DNA of 64,000 bases from Anas platyrhynchos (Eukaryota; Chordata; Aves; Anseriformes; Anatidae): the NCBI RefSeq assembly GCF_047663525.1, contig NC_092600.1, positions 6,777,501 through 6,841,500 on the forward strand, written 5' to 3'. This document shows positions 25,351 through 48,600 of this stretch, piece after piece. The notes beneath the pieces were generated by a model. It searched no databases and was not told the DNA's origin. It saw only the letters and a list, made by a program, of their open reading frames with translations. The translations under genes and the position numbers were made by a program. The stretch's first letter is position 1. Every line of letters begins with the position of its first letter.

Positions 25351-28086
25351 TTCCCCCACATGCATCAGCATCTAATCTACTTCTAAGGGAGCAATGCTCC
25401 CAATGCTTTCATCCACCCAAATAGATACCACTCCTAACGTGATGGATAATTAAACATCTCTGCTGATCCTGGAGGCCTTCAGAATTAGAAGTCCATGGCC
25501 AAGACAGCACAGAAGCAGATCACTGAGTCATACAGGTGGCCAGACAAATTCTGCTCAGGTAGAAGCATTTACGCATGTGATTTTTGTCTTATATCCCCGG
25601 AGTCATAAAATTTTAAAGAAATTTTCGTCCTTGGTTCTAATGAGACCAAAGCTTCACCTTATGTTTTTGAATTTATATTAGCGAAGTCTGCTTTCACTCC
25701 TCCTCATATCCCCATTCCCCTTGAATAAAGGCAAAGAGTCATCAGTTTTTCTTGCCACTTTCTAGTAGAAATGAACGTTTCTTTTTGGCTGCAATGTCTG
25801 GAACAAGTTAAAGTACCCCTGAAAAATTATTGCAATAGCTGGATGTGCAAGACAGGCAGAAGGAAGAGTCTACAAATAAACTGGGGGAGGGAGAATGATT
25901 TCAAGTGTTTCATAATTACTTAGATTTGTTTAATCCTGTTTACATTTACCTTTGCATGTTAAATTCATAACCGTGGCATGCAACCAGGTGCAGTCGCAAT
26001 ATACAAAATCTTATTAAGAGGAGCAAATGAAGAAGACGGAAGGCTTTGGGATGGGAAAGGAGGGGCGTTGTGATGGAATTAACACCTGCTGATCTTCATC
26101 CTTTCTAAAAACAAATTGCTTGTCAAGAAACTCAATGGGGACCAACTAGCATCAGTTAACTATGCACTTGAGAAAAATAATTGGAATACAAACTGCAATG
26201 GCTCACAGCAATCTCCAAAAAAAAAACTGGCTCCTTGCGTTTGTATCCAGCAGGCTCTGCCTGGCTGCAGCTTGGCATTGCTCAAGGTCCTTTCCTCTTC
26301 CCTCTTTCCCTGGCTGATGCTAATTGCTGTGTCTTTTTACAAAATCTTGTTCAAACTTAAATACAAAGAAGTCGTGAGCAGTCTGCCTGGCTCGATCTAT
26401 TATGTTTGCATCTTTTCAGCCCTGCCAGTAATGTCTGAAATAAAAGAGTTAGATTTTAACCAGGTTTTCTATTAGAATGGAAACAAGGCTCAACAGATTT
26501 CTGGCCTTGCTTAGAGGCCAGAACATTGTTCTTGAGCCTGATGGGTCACTGCTCATTAATAGCTTTTGAAAGGGAAGTCAAGTGTTGTCATCCTTCATAC
26601 ACAGGCTCAAAGACCAGGTCCCAGAGAAGTGTCTTGTTAAGATTGCTCAGCAACTCAGTGCCAAACCAGACATTTAATCCCCTGGTCAATATTTAAAATT
26701 TTCATCGCTGCTGCAGAATGAGAGGGACCCATCCAGAGGAAATGAGGGAGAACCACGTTTGCTAAAGGATTTATATTTCTATTACTTTTCTATGGTCAAT
26801 AGCCAGACAACTGCCCTGTCTCTTCCTCCATGTCAGAATTTGAGAGAGCAGATGTATCAGGGGCAGCTGAATGCAGAAGGAAGGAGATTTCCCACTGCTG
26901 CCTGCTGGGCTGGCTGCTCCCAGACCTGCTCCTGTGGCTGGGCTGCATCTTTCCAAGGGTGCCACAAGAGCCCTCCTTGCATCCCACCACTATTCATCTT
27001 TACAAAGGAGGTAAGGTGGCAAATCCAGAGCTGAGCCCAGAGCTGAATCTGGGTTAAAATTCCTACCAGGGATGGAAGGAACCCCCTCAGACTCAGGCAG
27101 CTCTGGATAGCAGGCTGTTGGGCAGATAACATGTTCAGTCGAGTGAAGGATCCTGAAATCTCCACGACAAGCTCTGTTGAGCATCCCTGACTGAATGCAT
27201 CACCCCCTTCCTAGAAAAATCTGGGAGACCTCAGGCTGGGTGAGGGCACTGAAGCAGATAAGCCACCTTGGTCCCCTGCATCTATGTGGTGGTGGCACCC
27301 CAGGACCATAAGAACCCATGCCTGCAAACCAGTGGGTGAGCATTTCCCCATGCTGCCTTCAGCTCCGTGCTGTCGTGAAGCTGCCGGGGGAATCTGACCT
27401 TTATGGGAAATGTTAAGTCATTGTGGCTTTCATATTGTTTAATATTCTTCATTGATTAGTTTCCATCTCCCCGAAGGGAGGAGGATTTGGACGCGAGCCA
27501 GAGCTCAGCAGTACCCGGTGCTGTGGGTGGTGGTGAGCTTTTGAGAGAGAAAACTGGCAAAGCAAAATGCAGCCAGTGGCTTTCCAAACCGAAGACAAGA
27601 ATAGGAGTGACTTTCAGAACGGATGTGTCTCCTGCTGGGACTGAAATCCCACTGTCATTTCCACAGATCTTTAACTCCCAGAGACGAACAAAGGGTGACG
27701 GCTTATCTCAGCTCCAAATCCTGGATCTCATTTGCTGCAGCTACAGAAATATCAAGCGGGCCTGGTTTTGGTTTTCTCCCAAAATCTGGCTGCATAGAGC
27801 ATAGAACCAAAGAGCGGTCATCGCTTTTGTTGTGCTAAGTGTTTTGTGCTGTCCCATGCCAGCTTAGGCAAGGTAAATATAATAATAGCGGCAGATAGCG
27901 GAGAAATACCGGGTATTAAGAAGCAGCTGCAAATTAATCCCAGCTTTATTTATTTATTTTTAGGTACAGCAGCGCAGCTCCTGATGCCCTTATCTTTTTG
28001 GGTGCACCTGGAACTGTGAAAGATTTAGACTTGCAAATCCAAAGCTTAAACAGTGTAAATAGTTTTGCTTTAAACACTCCAGGATG

Positions 28087-28130
28087 AAAAAAAGAAAAAA
28101 AAAAAAAAAAAGAGAGAGAGAGAAAGAAAA
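28087..28130 (+). repeat. A-run and (GA)n simple repeat
   Basis: A-rich run of about 20 bases followed by AGAGAGAG and GAAAGAAA units. Confidence 0.9.
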
Positions 28131-29029
28131 TCATACTCTATATTTGGCTTTCGAATTTGTTACGTGTGCAGAAGAGGAAGGCTTGGGGGAGCTTATGGAT
28201 TTGCATGGGAGCTGAAAAGCTTGTGCCTGCTTGGCTGGGCACTCTGCATGGATTTCCCCAACTCTACCCAGTGCCCTTAAAATTTGCCTTTTAATGTCAT
28301 TTTCCCATCTCAGAATAAAATTCTGGCTCTTCAAGCATTAATTTTTTGGCCAGGGTCTTGCAGACTCTCTGGGGTTGTCCTTTACATCCCTGGAGATTTG
28401 TGCCACATGGGCCATTTTTTAGCTATTTGTAGCAAAATAGGAAACTGTATATAAGAAATAAATGAGCCACAGCAGCAAATCCCTGGCCCATGGATAAGAC
28501 ATGATTAGGAGACCCCTCAGTTCAGCGCTGGGCATTTTTCCCATTTATTCCACACTCCCCAAAGTGTCTGGAGGTTGGTCACAAACAGCGAGCAAACCTC
28601 CCCATGGGACAGAGCCCAGGAGCACTTGAGGCTGCTGTGAGTGAGGAACCCCCTGTCCTCACATGCCCGGTTTTAGGGTAGCTTTTGCAGGTCGAGAGCA
28701 GGTTAATCTGCCTGCAGGGTCAGCTCCGTTTCCCAGCTTTTCTCTGGGAAGGGTCCATGTGCTTTCTGCAGGCTCAAAAACCAAGAAGCCAGAGGAAGCT
28801 TCAAATCCATTTGTATTCATTCACCTTTTTTTTCCCTGTCTTAACTGTTACGGCACTCCCCAGTGTGAGCTCCTCGTTTTTCAGCGTTTGGAGCTGGCTG
28901 GCAGCTTTTCAGTTCCCATCAGTGGAATAAAGTGGACGAGCACCCCCAGGAGCCCGACAGCACCCAGGGAAAGTCAGGATGGGGCAGGGGGGACGAGGAG
29001 GGACGGCCGCACCCGCTGCTTTTCAGTAA

Positions 29030-29400
29030 TGACCCAATTTACTCAAGTTTTTGCCTCTCTCGCTTCTTTCGCTATTAAGATTTATGGGGAGGAAGGTGCC
29101 CAGCTGCATCTCAGCGCAATAAACCTCTCGTGGTTGGTAAAAACCGCGCCGCTATTCCTCCAGCTTGTTAGCAGCCAGGAAGATGGAAGGAAGTGGGAGG
29201 AATCCAGAGGGTGAGGGTTTCGAGTGCCTCACTCGTCACTGCTGAACCCGGCGCTATTTATGGTGCAATTATCACCGCAGACAGACTCCTTTATCATCCA
29301 GCCAATATTCTGGGTAGAAATCCTATTGCAGCTCAGCCACTCCATACATCATCCGGGCGCAGGCAGCAGCCAGGTGACGAGGTTCACGCGCGGCTCTGCC
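29030..29400. promoter_or_regulatory. Candidate regulatory block with CpGs in AT-rich context
   Basis: Non-repetitive sequence mixing CpGs (ACCGCGCCGC, CCGGCGC, CATCCGGGCGC) with motif-like elements such as CTATTTATGG (MEF2-like), GCCAATATT (CCAAT-like) and GCAATAAACC. No coding signature. Confidence 0.25.
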
Positions 29401-30219
29401 ACGAGGCAGGGAGGGGGAACCAAGCACCTTTTGCTCTCTGTATCTGAGAAGCAGGTTCCCCCTCAGCTCTGGTGCTTCCTACGCAGCTCCTGCACAGCCC
29501 TGTCCCCTCACTTCTTCCCCAAATTACTTTTTTTTTTTTAGGGAGGAACTTGCACTTTTCTCCTTCTTTTGTGCTGAATCCCCTCTGAAGTTCAGTTGCA
29601 CTTTAGCAGGGGCATGTTGGGCTTGTAGAAAAACCCCATGTAATCTGTTCCTCTGGCTGGTTGGGGCAAGTACAGAGCAGAATGGTCCATGAGCAGCACC
29701 AGGGAAGACAGTTTTCAGGAAAAAGTTTGTACAGTAGATTCTCTGGTGTCTAATAGGGGTTGAGCATCCCCATCCCCTCCCCTTGGCAAATGCATTTCTC
29801 TTCTCTATTTCACTGCCTGTTGTCAGAACTCGATATATCTGGAAGCCCCTTCCCCCCTGTCAAATACAGGTGCTATGGGGCAGCTGCCAGTGGGAACCAG
29901 CAAGGACAGATGCTGGCAGCTGGGTCACGGAGCCTGAGTTTCCTGCAGAACAGGACCAAGCTCCCACCCATCCCACTGCCCAGGTGTGGGACCCTGCTGC
30001 AGTGCAGATCACCTCAATCTGTCATGCTCATCAGCCCCATCACCTCCCCTTTATCTTTGGTTGCACAGAGCCAGGCTGCATTTATCCAGGATAAGCCTCA
30101 GTACTTACAAGGGGTGCTATACGGGAGCTACAACAACCATTGCTCACGATGCCTGCTACCTCCTAATTGCCACTGACTCCTGCCTTTTCACATTGCCGGT
30201 GCTTGAAAGGGGAAGAATA

Positions 30220-30480
30220 GATCTAGGAAATGTAATTTAACACCCCAAACATGCTCACGTAATTGCAATCCCCGTAAGCCAGCCACACAAAACTCTAAAC
30301 AAATTCGATTAATTTATTTCAATTTGCACAAGTCTCCCTCTCAGACTGTAATTAATGGAGGGAAACAATTAAGGTAAACACAGCACAGCTGAGAGAGCTG
30401 TCCTTGCTAGAAGTCACATTTTATTTTAATAACGTTGTATTTATATAAGTTCCACACTTTTAACAAATTTCCCATTACCT
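30220..30480. promoter_or_regulatory. Candidate conserved non-coding block with TAAT cores
   Basis: It contains CACGTAATTGCAATC, CGATTAATTTATTTCAATTTG, CTGTAATTAATGG and ACAATTAAGG within about 170 bases. Not a simple repeat. Enhancer role is inference. Confidence 0.3.
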
Positions 30481-31234
30481 CGATGTTTAATCAGTGCTGT
30501 AAATATTTTGCCTCGGCTGGAGCGGTTTTGTGAAATCAGAAAGCAACAGGGATGGTGTGGGGCAGGGGGGGACCGAGCCACTGATGGTTGCTCGGGGGGA
30601 CACGGGATGTGGCCAGAGGCTTGGGGAAGGGTCTGGGCACTGTGTATGTGTGTATATAGGGCCCTGCATGGCCCCCTTCTCTCTGCACACACTGAGCACT
30701 GGTGGAGGTTGCTTTGCTGTGGTTTGCCAGGCTTTGGTGGCAGTCCCTCGTTGTGTTCCCTAAGAGGACACCGGCTCTATGGGTATCCAGGGGGTGAGGG
30801 TGGCACTGGATCAGACAGTTTTTCTAGTGCAATGGGCCCCAGTGGGCTTTTAAAAGCCTTTATGAAGAGCCTGTCCCTGTAAATCAATTTACTGCAGGTA
30901 TAAATACCTGTGGTCACCCTGACATATCGGGCAGGTTCCTCCAAACTGCTCCAACACTGGCTTTGAATCCCTTTTTTCATCACCTGTCATTTTCTAGCTT
31001 TGAAGACATCCCGTGGGTGAGTTTTCTTGAAAGAGAAGGCACATCTATCTTCACTGTTTCCCTTTTTTTTTTTCCTATTTTGAGAAACAGGAACAATGTG
31101 ATCCATCTTTTATTGCACCAATTGGTCTTTGCTAAAGCACGGAAAAAAATTAGGTGCTGGCTTCCCCCCTTCTTCCCACTGTCATTAACCTTAATGTGTA
31201 ACATGCTTCTCTTCCAGTGCGAGCGTGGCCTTAC

Positions 31235-31420
31235 TAGAGAAGGAGATCTTAGTTTTAACAATCTCGTGTTGATTTTCTGCTATCTCGGGTACCGGCTGGT
31301 CTAATTACTTTGGAAATATGCCATTTGTTAAAGAAAGATGAGGCACAGCCTGACACCTGCTGTACTAATTACTTGCCTCTTTAGCTAATTGCTTGCCCAC
31401 ACTATTAGGTGAGGGAAGTT
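31235..31420. promoter_or_regulatory. Candidate conserved non-coding block with repeated CTAATTA elements
   Basis: Three CTAATTACTT/CTAATTACTTG/CTAATTGCTTG elements occur at about 31302, 31364 and 31384. Between the first two lies a GATGAGGCACAGCCTGACACC stretch. Spaced near-copies of one homeodomain-type motif are unlikely by composition alone; function is inference. Confidence 0.3.
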
Positions 31421-33099
31421 GTCACTGATAGTTCGAGTCAAAGATGCTGAACGGGAAGGAAATCGAGAGGAGGCTGGGGAGTTGGGATGGAGGAGAGGGG
31501 TCAGTGCCGATGCTGCTTTGCAGCTCTCCCAGGATGCAAACCCCCGGTGTAGGATATGCCCAGCAGCCACAAGTGGAGGCTGGGTGGGTGGGAAGAGTTT
31601 TTGGAGAGCCTTGTTGGGTGACCTTGGGCACCACGTTGCCTCTCCCCGTCCTCGGTTCTTGTCTGTAAAGCCGGAGAAGGAGACCGACTTCTGTGTGAAA
31701 AGCTGTGATGACGAGTGTTACATAAAGGCCAGAAATCATCACCAGTTATTGTTGGGATGAGCAGGGGAGGAGATGGAAAAACACAGGGGGAAAGAATTGC
31801 GAGCAGCAGCAAGCAGACCAGTGCTGCAGGTGGTGCGGAGCCCTCATGATATGGGTCCCAGCCCTCATCTCACCTCAGGGCAGGGGGACTGGAGGTGCCC
31901 AGAGCTCCAGCCTTGGCCATAGCAGGCAGTACCCAGTCTGGCTCGAGGAGAAGAAGGACTTGAAGCAGGAGCTTTCAGGGCTGGGGAGGGGGCAGTTCCC
32001 TGATGTCCTCTGCATCCCCACAGAGTCTCTCCAGAGCAGCCTGGCTCCAAAATCTGCCCCAAATGGCTCTTGAAGGGAAGAGCATCCCAGCAGGGAATCA
32101 CTGAAAAAAAACAGTGATGAGCCCCAGGGCCAGCTCACAGTCCCACCTGGTGATGGGGACACCGGGGCCGGGCTGGGAGGGTGCCCTGTCCTGGCTGCCA
32201 CACTGACTGCCCCCATCCCCATCCCCATCCTGCTCACCTCCCACCTATGAGCTGGCCAGAGGGACCCCCAGCACCAACCCCAGTCCTGGGGAACAGGAGG
32301 TGGCCTCAAGTCTTGCCCTGCTCCTGTCCCCAGCCCCACTTCCCTGCTGATGGAGATCTGGGGGCAGCCCGGCCCTACTCGTTGTGTGGGGCTGGAGGGG
32401 ACAAAAGCGTGGCCAAGGATCCGGCTGTGCGCCCCTAAAAGCGCTGTGCCTCCCCTGCTGGATGAGCTCAGCCTGCTCCTGACCCCTAGTGGCACGGCAC
32501 GGCTCGGCACGGGGACCCTCCGACACGCGTGGGCACCTCCACCCGGCGGATTTTGGAAGCCCTTTTCGGGGGGCAGAGGTCAGCAGGAGCTGTTCCAGCA
32601 GGGCATCCCCAAGGGGAGCGTCCCCTCGCCACCCAGGGCACCTCTCCCTTTGGGAACTCGTGCACGTCTCCCACACAGGACATGTCCCTGGTGCCAGCTG
32701 CCCCGTGCAAACCTGCTCCCAGCTGCAGCCCTCTGCCCAACACCACGAGGAGGGGACAGGGACAGGTGCTCTCCGCAGCACTGGAGGGACAGACACCCAC
32801 CAGGGTCATCCCACACTGGTCACCATCCCTCCCAGACCTCTGTCCTGGGTTCCCATCCTTCCCCAAAGCTTCCCCAAAGCCCTTAGCTGCAACGATGGGC
32901 AGGAACCAGTCCTGGTGTGTTTCCACGTGCTCTTTGTCCTCTCTGAAACAATTTCTCCCTTCCCCTTGCTGTTATCTACCCTGTGTGCACGGTGCCCACC
33001 TAACCTGCCACCAGCAGTGCATCGCCTCTTCACATCTCCCCAGGATGCTCCAACTTTCATCAAGGAGCGGCTAAAAGGCAAACACGAGCAACAAAACAA

Positions 33100-34653
33100 C
33101 AAAACAACAACAAAGTTCTTTATTTCAGTGACCAAGAAGAAAAAAGAATTCAAAGAGAGAAGGTACTAACACAGACCCCAAAGGTGCTCCAAACAAACTG
33201 GAGCGATTTGCACGAGTCCCTTCCCGCAGCAAGCCAGGTTCCAGCATGAACATGGCCCAGACCCATGGAGAGACCCAGGGAGCTCCCACGCCCAGTAATC
33301 AGGCAGCTTGTGGGGCTGGGGGGTCACAGGGGTGCTCACATCCACCCTGCAGAAAAGAAAGGCACTTCCCAAAATCCAGTGGTACCCTGCAGAAGGACAC
33401 GGAGTGGAACGATGGGCAGGAAGGGGCCCTGTGGCTCTGACCCCACCGCCTCTCCCCCTCCCCAGGTAACAGCCCCAGACAGAGCGAAAGCAGGGACACG
33501 ATTCTGGAATTAACGTTAATCCAACAACTCACTAAGTCAATATTACTCCTAAATTTCAACCCAAAGTCACTGAAATTATGGATGGGAGGCAAAAATCCCA
33601 AAGTTTTAGGATCTCCATGGAGTAAAGCCTTGCCTGTGCAGGCAGAGGGGGGGCAGTAACTTTTTCCCTCTCTCTGGAGAGGAGCAGCAGCCAGGCACTT
33701 GCAGACAGGCACTTGCTCCCCTGCATGGGGTTCACAGCATTGGCCACCGGGTATTGTGCCCTCCCAAGCCCCTCCGGAGATTCCCTTTGACTTCAATCCA
33801 TGCTGGTTTGGGGGCCCTGAACTGTCCTGGGTCCCAAATTCAAGGGTCACAAGAAACACTGATCATAGGGAAATTGCACTGCTCAAGGGGCAGAAAGTCT
33901 CAACAAGCACTGCCAGCCTTAATTCCCCTATCAGCCCCTTCAAGCCCACCGGTGGGTCAGGTCTGACCCCAGAGCCCAACCTGACCCAGGTCATGAGCAG
34001 CCTTGGGCAGCTGGGGACTCATCCCCACAGCCACACGGAGGCAGTGGCCCCGCTCTGACCGGTGCCTCCTTCTCTGCCTGGCCAAGGAGGTGGCTAGAAG
34101 CAGGCCCGTGGATATCAGATCATTTAATTGAACCTTCCTTCTAGCTCAAATGGAAATTAAGGCAAACTCACAACTAGAGCCTGAGCCTTCAGCTCCTGCA
34201 GGTGGAGGAAGCCACCTGGGACCTCTCTGCCTCCTGGTGCCACATCTCCCAAACCTTTAAATCCTCCCCTGCTGCATGGAGCGGGGCCATCTACCAAAAC
34301 CCCAACGTTGTCCTTCGGACAGGAAGAGCCAAAACCCAAGCAGCCCTGGCACTCGGTCCTCTGCCCTGAGGAGAGTCCTCCTTAGCACTGAAGCACCTCA
34401 AAACCGGGGGATTTTGGCTCCCAAGACACCTCCCAGCTTTCTGGCTTGGTCCCTCCTGGTGCAGCTCATGGGGACAGCACGAACAGCGTCAAGTCACCGC
34501 CGGGCCCCGCCGAGCTGAGCAGAGAGAGCCCAGCTCCTCGCTGAGGTCCCTTCCTTGGGGTTCAAACCATGAAGAAATGCACGAAGAAACCCAAGGAAGG
34601 AGGAGCGGGGGGTCTCCCGTGTGAACAGAGAGGGGGCTGCCGGGGCGGGGGGC
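33100..34653 (-). other. LONRF: 3' untranslated region of the LONRF gene
   Basis: Non-coding stretch between the TGA at 34654-34656 and the polyadenylation signal at 33119. I see no further exon in it. Confidence 0.55.
33119..33124 (-). terminator. LONRF: Polyadenylation signal of the LONRF gene
   Basis: AATAAA on the minus strand, followed after about 10 bases by a long TTG/GTTTT-rich stretch (minus strand, about 33108 down to 33085), a classic hexamer plus GU-rich downstream element. It predicts a 3' UTR of about 1.5 kb. An ATTAAA near 34123-34130 could give a shorter form. Confidence 0.6.
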
Positions 34654-45191
<10,538 letters not shown>

Positions 45192-45640
45192 CGCTGCTGC
45201 CCTTCAAAAGGAGCCGGGGAGCTGCTCCCAGGGCCGGCGGTGCGCGCACATCCCGGGAGCCGCCGCCGCCGGCCCCCCCCAGTGCCACCGGGCTCAGCCC
45301 ATCCTCCCCACCGGGGGGGCTGCAAAGGGCTGCGGAGCCCGGGCACGGCACGGTAGGGCACGGTAGGGCACGGCACGGCCGGGACACGGCTCCTACCGTG
45401 TGTCCCCCCCCCGTAACCGGCGGGGGCACCATTGGCTGCAGCCGCCGCTGCGCTGCGCCCGCCCCGCCCCGCCCCGGGCGCGTTTCGTAACGGGGAACGG
45501 GGCGGGGGACGGGGGGGAAAACGGGGTGCTAGGGGGCACCGGGCACCGAGGTGAGACCCGGGAGGGATGGGGGGATGAGGGGAGGATGGGGGATGCGGGG
45601 CCGGTTCCCGGTGTGGGGTGCTGGGGGGCTCTGGAGCAAG
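45192..45640 (-). promoter_or_regulatory. LONRF: GC-rich promoter/CpG island of the LONRF gene
   Basis: Very high G+C with many CpGs immediately upstream of the LONRF ATG, including consecutive GC-box-like CCCCGCCCCGCCCCG elements at about 45461-45475 (Sp1-type) and no TATA box that I can see. An ATTGG (CCAAT on the minus strand) lies near 45431-45435. The start site is not determinable from sequence. Confidence 0.65.
45341..45390 (-). repeat. Short tandem repeat in the LONRF 5' region
   Basis: Imperfect tandem copies of a GGGCACGGTA/GGCACGGCAC unit, all containing CpG, between the GC boxes and the start codon, so probably in the 5' UTR. Confidence 0.8.
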
Positions 45641-48600
45641 AGGGGTGAGGGGTTTGTTGGGGTGCTGGAGAGCCCCGTGGGTCGGATGGGGTGCAAGGTG
45701 CCCGGGAGGTTGGTGAGGTTGGGGGACCCCAAGTGTGCCCCTGCAGCCCCTGCCATGCAGCCACCTCGCTGCAGGGTGCATGGGACAATGTAGGGTCCCT
45801 CCAGGGCAGGTGGGACACTGCGTCTTCCCCAGGTGAACCAGCAGAGACCTGGGTGGGGAGGTCCCCTTCCTGCTCACAGCCCCCCGGGACAGGGGGGAAG
45901 CATCCCCCTGCCACACATCCCAGCAGCAAGGCGATGGCAGCTCTCGGAGAGCTGGTGCTGGGAAAAACAGCTTAGTAGTTCAGACTTTATGTAAGGATGA
46001 TGCACAGCAATCCACAGGCTCTTTTGCATGTCCCTAAAAGCCAAACAAAGACGGGAGCACGCTGGCAGGGATGCTCAGGGAGGGAGATCACCGGTGAGCC
46101 AGCAGTGCTGGTGCAACTCCTGTCCCACTGAGGGAGTGGCTGGCAGAGGCTGGGGCTGTGGAGCAGGTTTTGTTTCAAAACCTACTGTGATTTCATTAAA
46201 CAGCTCACGAGTGGTTTTAAAAGTTCAAAACCTAATTATTTTCTGCGGGCTCTGCAGACGGGTGGAACCCTTGGCCCTGCTCAGCAGCACAGCCCCAAGC
46301 ACCTCCTTCCCCAGCCCTCCATCCCGCAGACACCCTTGGAGTACCATGGGGCTGCCTAGAACCCCATTGGGGACAGCCTCTGTGTTCCCATCTACTTTGG
46401 GTAGGGTCGAAGCCACCTCCATCAGTCATCCCTGGGGGGTCCCACCAGGCCTCCTGCCAGAAGCACTCCCGGACCTTTCTCAGATGCACGAGGCTCACTT
46501 ACAACCAACGCTGTCGCCTCATGTTTTAGTTCCCCAGTGGCTAGTTTTTCCACCAAAACCTGGATAATGACTAAAACACAACATTGTCACCAAGAAGCCT
46601 GACCACCCAGCTTACCCTCCAGCAGGACGCATTGCTGAGCCGTGACCCGAGGGCGATTTCAGCCACCACATCCAAGTGGCCGAGCGCTCCCAAAATCTGC
46701 TGCTGTGGCTCAGCCGGGAGCAGCAGCCCTCTGGGAGCCAGCAGCAGGTGGGGGGCAGCCTTTACCACCCCAATGTGCCCCTCCAGGCGATGCTGGGCTG
46801 CTCCTGTGCCCTGCCTGCTCTGCTGCTCACCTCCTGATTCACTCCACAGGCATCCTCGCGCGTGCGGGCCCAGCGCCTCGCCAGCAGCGAGGCCGTGCTG
46901 CTGCCTTTGCGTAATGCATTCAGAAATCAATCAGCCACAACATGTACATGTGCTGGAAACGGGGCTTTGCTGGCACCAGCGTGAGAGCAGTGTGTTTTCT
47001 TCTGTCTACAGAGAGCTGAGCTGGTGGTGAAGTCCAAATGCTTTTGCTTGTCACTGGTGTGCTTGTGCCGAATCAGTATGTGCTGAAATAAAATTAAAAT
47101 AAAATAAAATAAAATAATTAAACATTAAATTAAATTAAATTAAATTTAAAATAAATACCTAATGTTAACTATTCCGCTGACCAGATGAGGACTCAGTGTT
47201 TTGCAGAACAACTCACGCTGTGCTCAGGTGCAATTTGCAGAGCACTATTGGATTTTTCTCTTTCCACTTTAAAGGTGAGGCCCAGCCAGGCTGGGGAGCT
47301 GCAGGGGGTGTCCCAGGGACAAGCAGCCCCTGGTTCCCCCCTCTCCTTGCCATCATGCCGCCAGTGCCCTGGCTTTGGCACAGGCTCGTGGATGTGGTGC
47401 AGACAACTGAGCTGCAACATGGGACTCGGTGCCTTCACTCCGGGTGGTTGTGTGTGTGGTTCCAGCACTTAAATATTTGCTGCCAGTGTTGACATTGGGT
47501 TTTGACAAGTTAGACAGGAAGGAGTGGCACAGAGGTGACAGCACCTACCTGTGGTGCCTTCACAGTGCTGGCAGGGGAGACCGGGGTGCCCCTCGGGGTG
47601 TCTGCGGAGGCACCACCGGCAGCTGCTGGGCAGGGATGTGCCCCATATGTGCCATGGCCCCGTCACACACCTACCCTGCTCTTCCCTCTTGTGTGGATGG
47701 GGTTGTCACCATCAGACCTGCAAGTCCTGTTGTGCAGAGGTAAAACAAGTTTTTCTCTTTCAAAAACACCCAAAAGAGGAAAGAGTTGGCACCCAGCCGA
47801 GGAGAAGCAGCACAGGGGCTGTGGCACTGCCACAGCAGGAGACGGGCTGGGCTGGAGGCAGCGGGGATGTGCAGGAGTCAGCGGGCACAGGATAAGGCTC
47901 CGAGCTTTATTCCTGCTTGGGCAAAGGGCCAGGACCAGGCTGAGCACCTGTGCAGCCCCGCTCCTGCCCCTCTGGTTCCCAGCTGGGGCTGGAGCCCAGC
48001 CCCGTGTCCTTGGGGTTGGCACAAGGAGTTGTTTTTACACCTCGGTACGTGCAAATAGCACGCGGGGAGTCGCTTGCATCATACGCCTCCCAGCGTGTCT
48101 ACAAGCACATCAGCTTCCTGGCATTTTTGCTTTCTTTGCCTCACAGTATTTCTGTATCCAGGATATCGTTCAGCTGCCGGGTTTCTCCGTTTGCCACACG
48201 CAGTTCAAAGCCGGTCCTGGGAAATGGAGCAAGAGGAAGTGGAAGCAGGTGGTGCGGGAGGCTCCTGCCTGCAGTCCCCGCCTGCCTTTTGTAACAAGCA
48301 CCTTTTTTAACAAGCACCTTTTCCTCCAGGTCCCTGCGTCCAACCAGGGCAGCTGCTCCGTGCCTGGTTTTCTCTCTGGCAGACGCAGCCGATTGCCACA
48401 CTGCTGCTCCTTGATGTCTGGTATTCGAGGTCTGAGCTGTGCTGACTGGGCACTGGGCAGGGAGCAACCACACAAATTACATGGTGCTGTTCCCTCAATC
48501 CCGAAACTCAGCTGGCTGAGAGCTCCGAGAGGCCCCAACTCTCAGTAAGGAGGATCGGAGGTAAACAGGGCAGGCGATTTCAGAAAACTTCAATATTTTC

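Larger units (their letters stand above)
18101..33100. other. Intergenic region between GRIA1 and the LONRF gene, second part
   Basis: No coding exon I can support. It holds an AAAAT repeat (18657-18690), a TA/TG-rich microsatellite (about 25304-25350), a GA/A-rich repeat (28087-28130) and C/CCCCAT-type repetition near 32215-32235. Candidate regulatory blocks at 18200-18500, 19320-19430, 29030-29400, 30220-30480 and 31235-31420 are described separately. Longer ORFs at 31.8-33.1 kb are a by-product of high GC and show no family signature. Confidence 0.65.

Noticed and set aside
31875-32926. Long overlapping open frames on both strands
   Set aside because: High GC lowers stop frequency; the frames overlap each other on both strands, lack family motifs and have no consistent splice sites.
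47535-48548. 337-codon open frame on the + strand
   Set aside because: No recognisable domain, composition like surrounding non-coding DNA, and overlapping frames on the other strand of similar length. Unsupported without transcript data.
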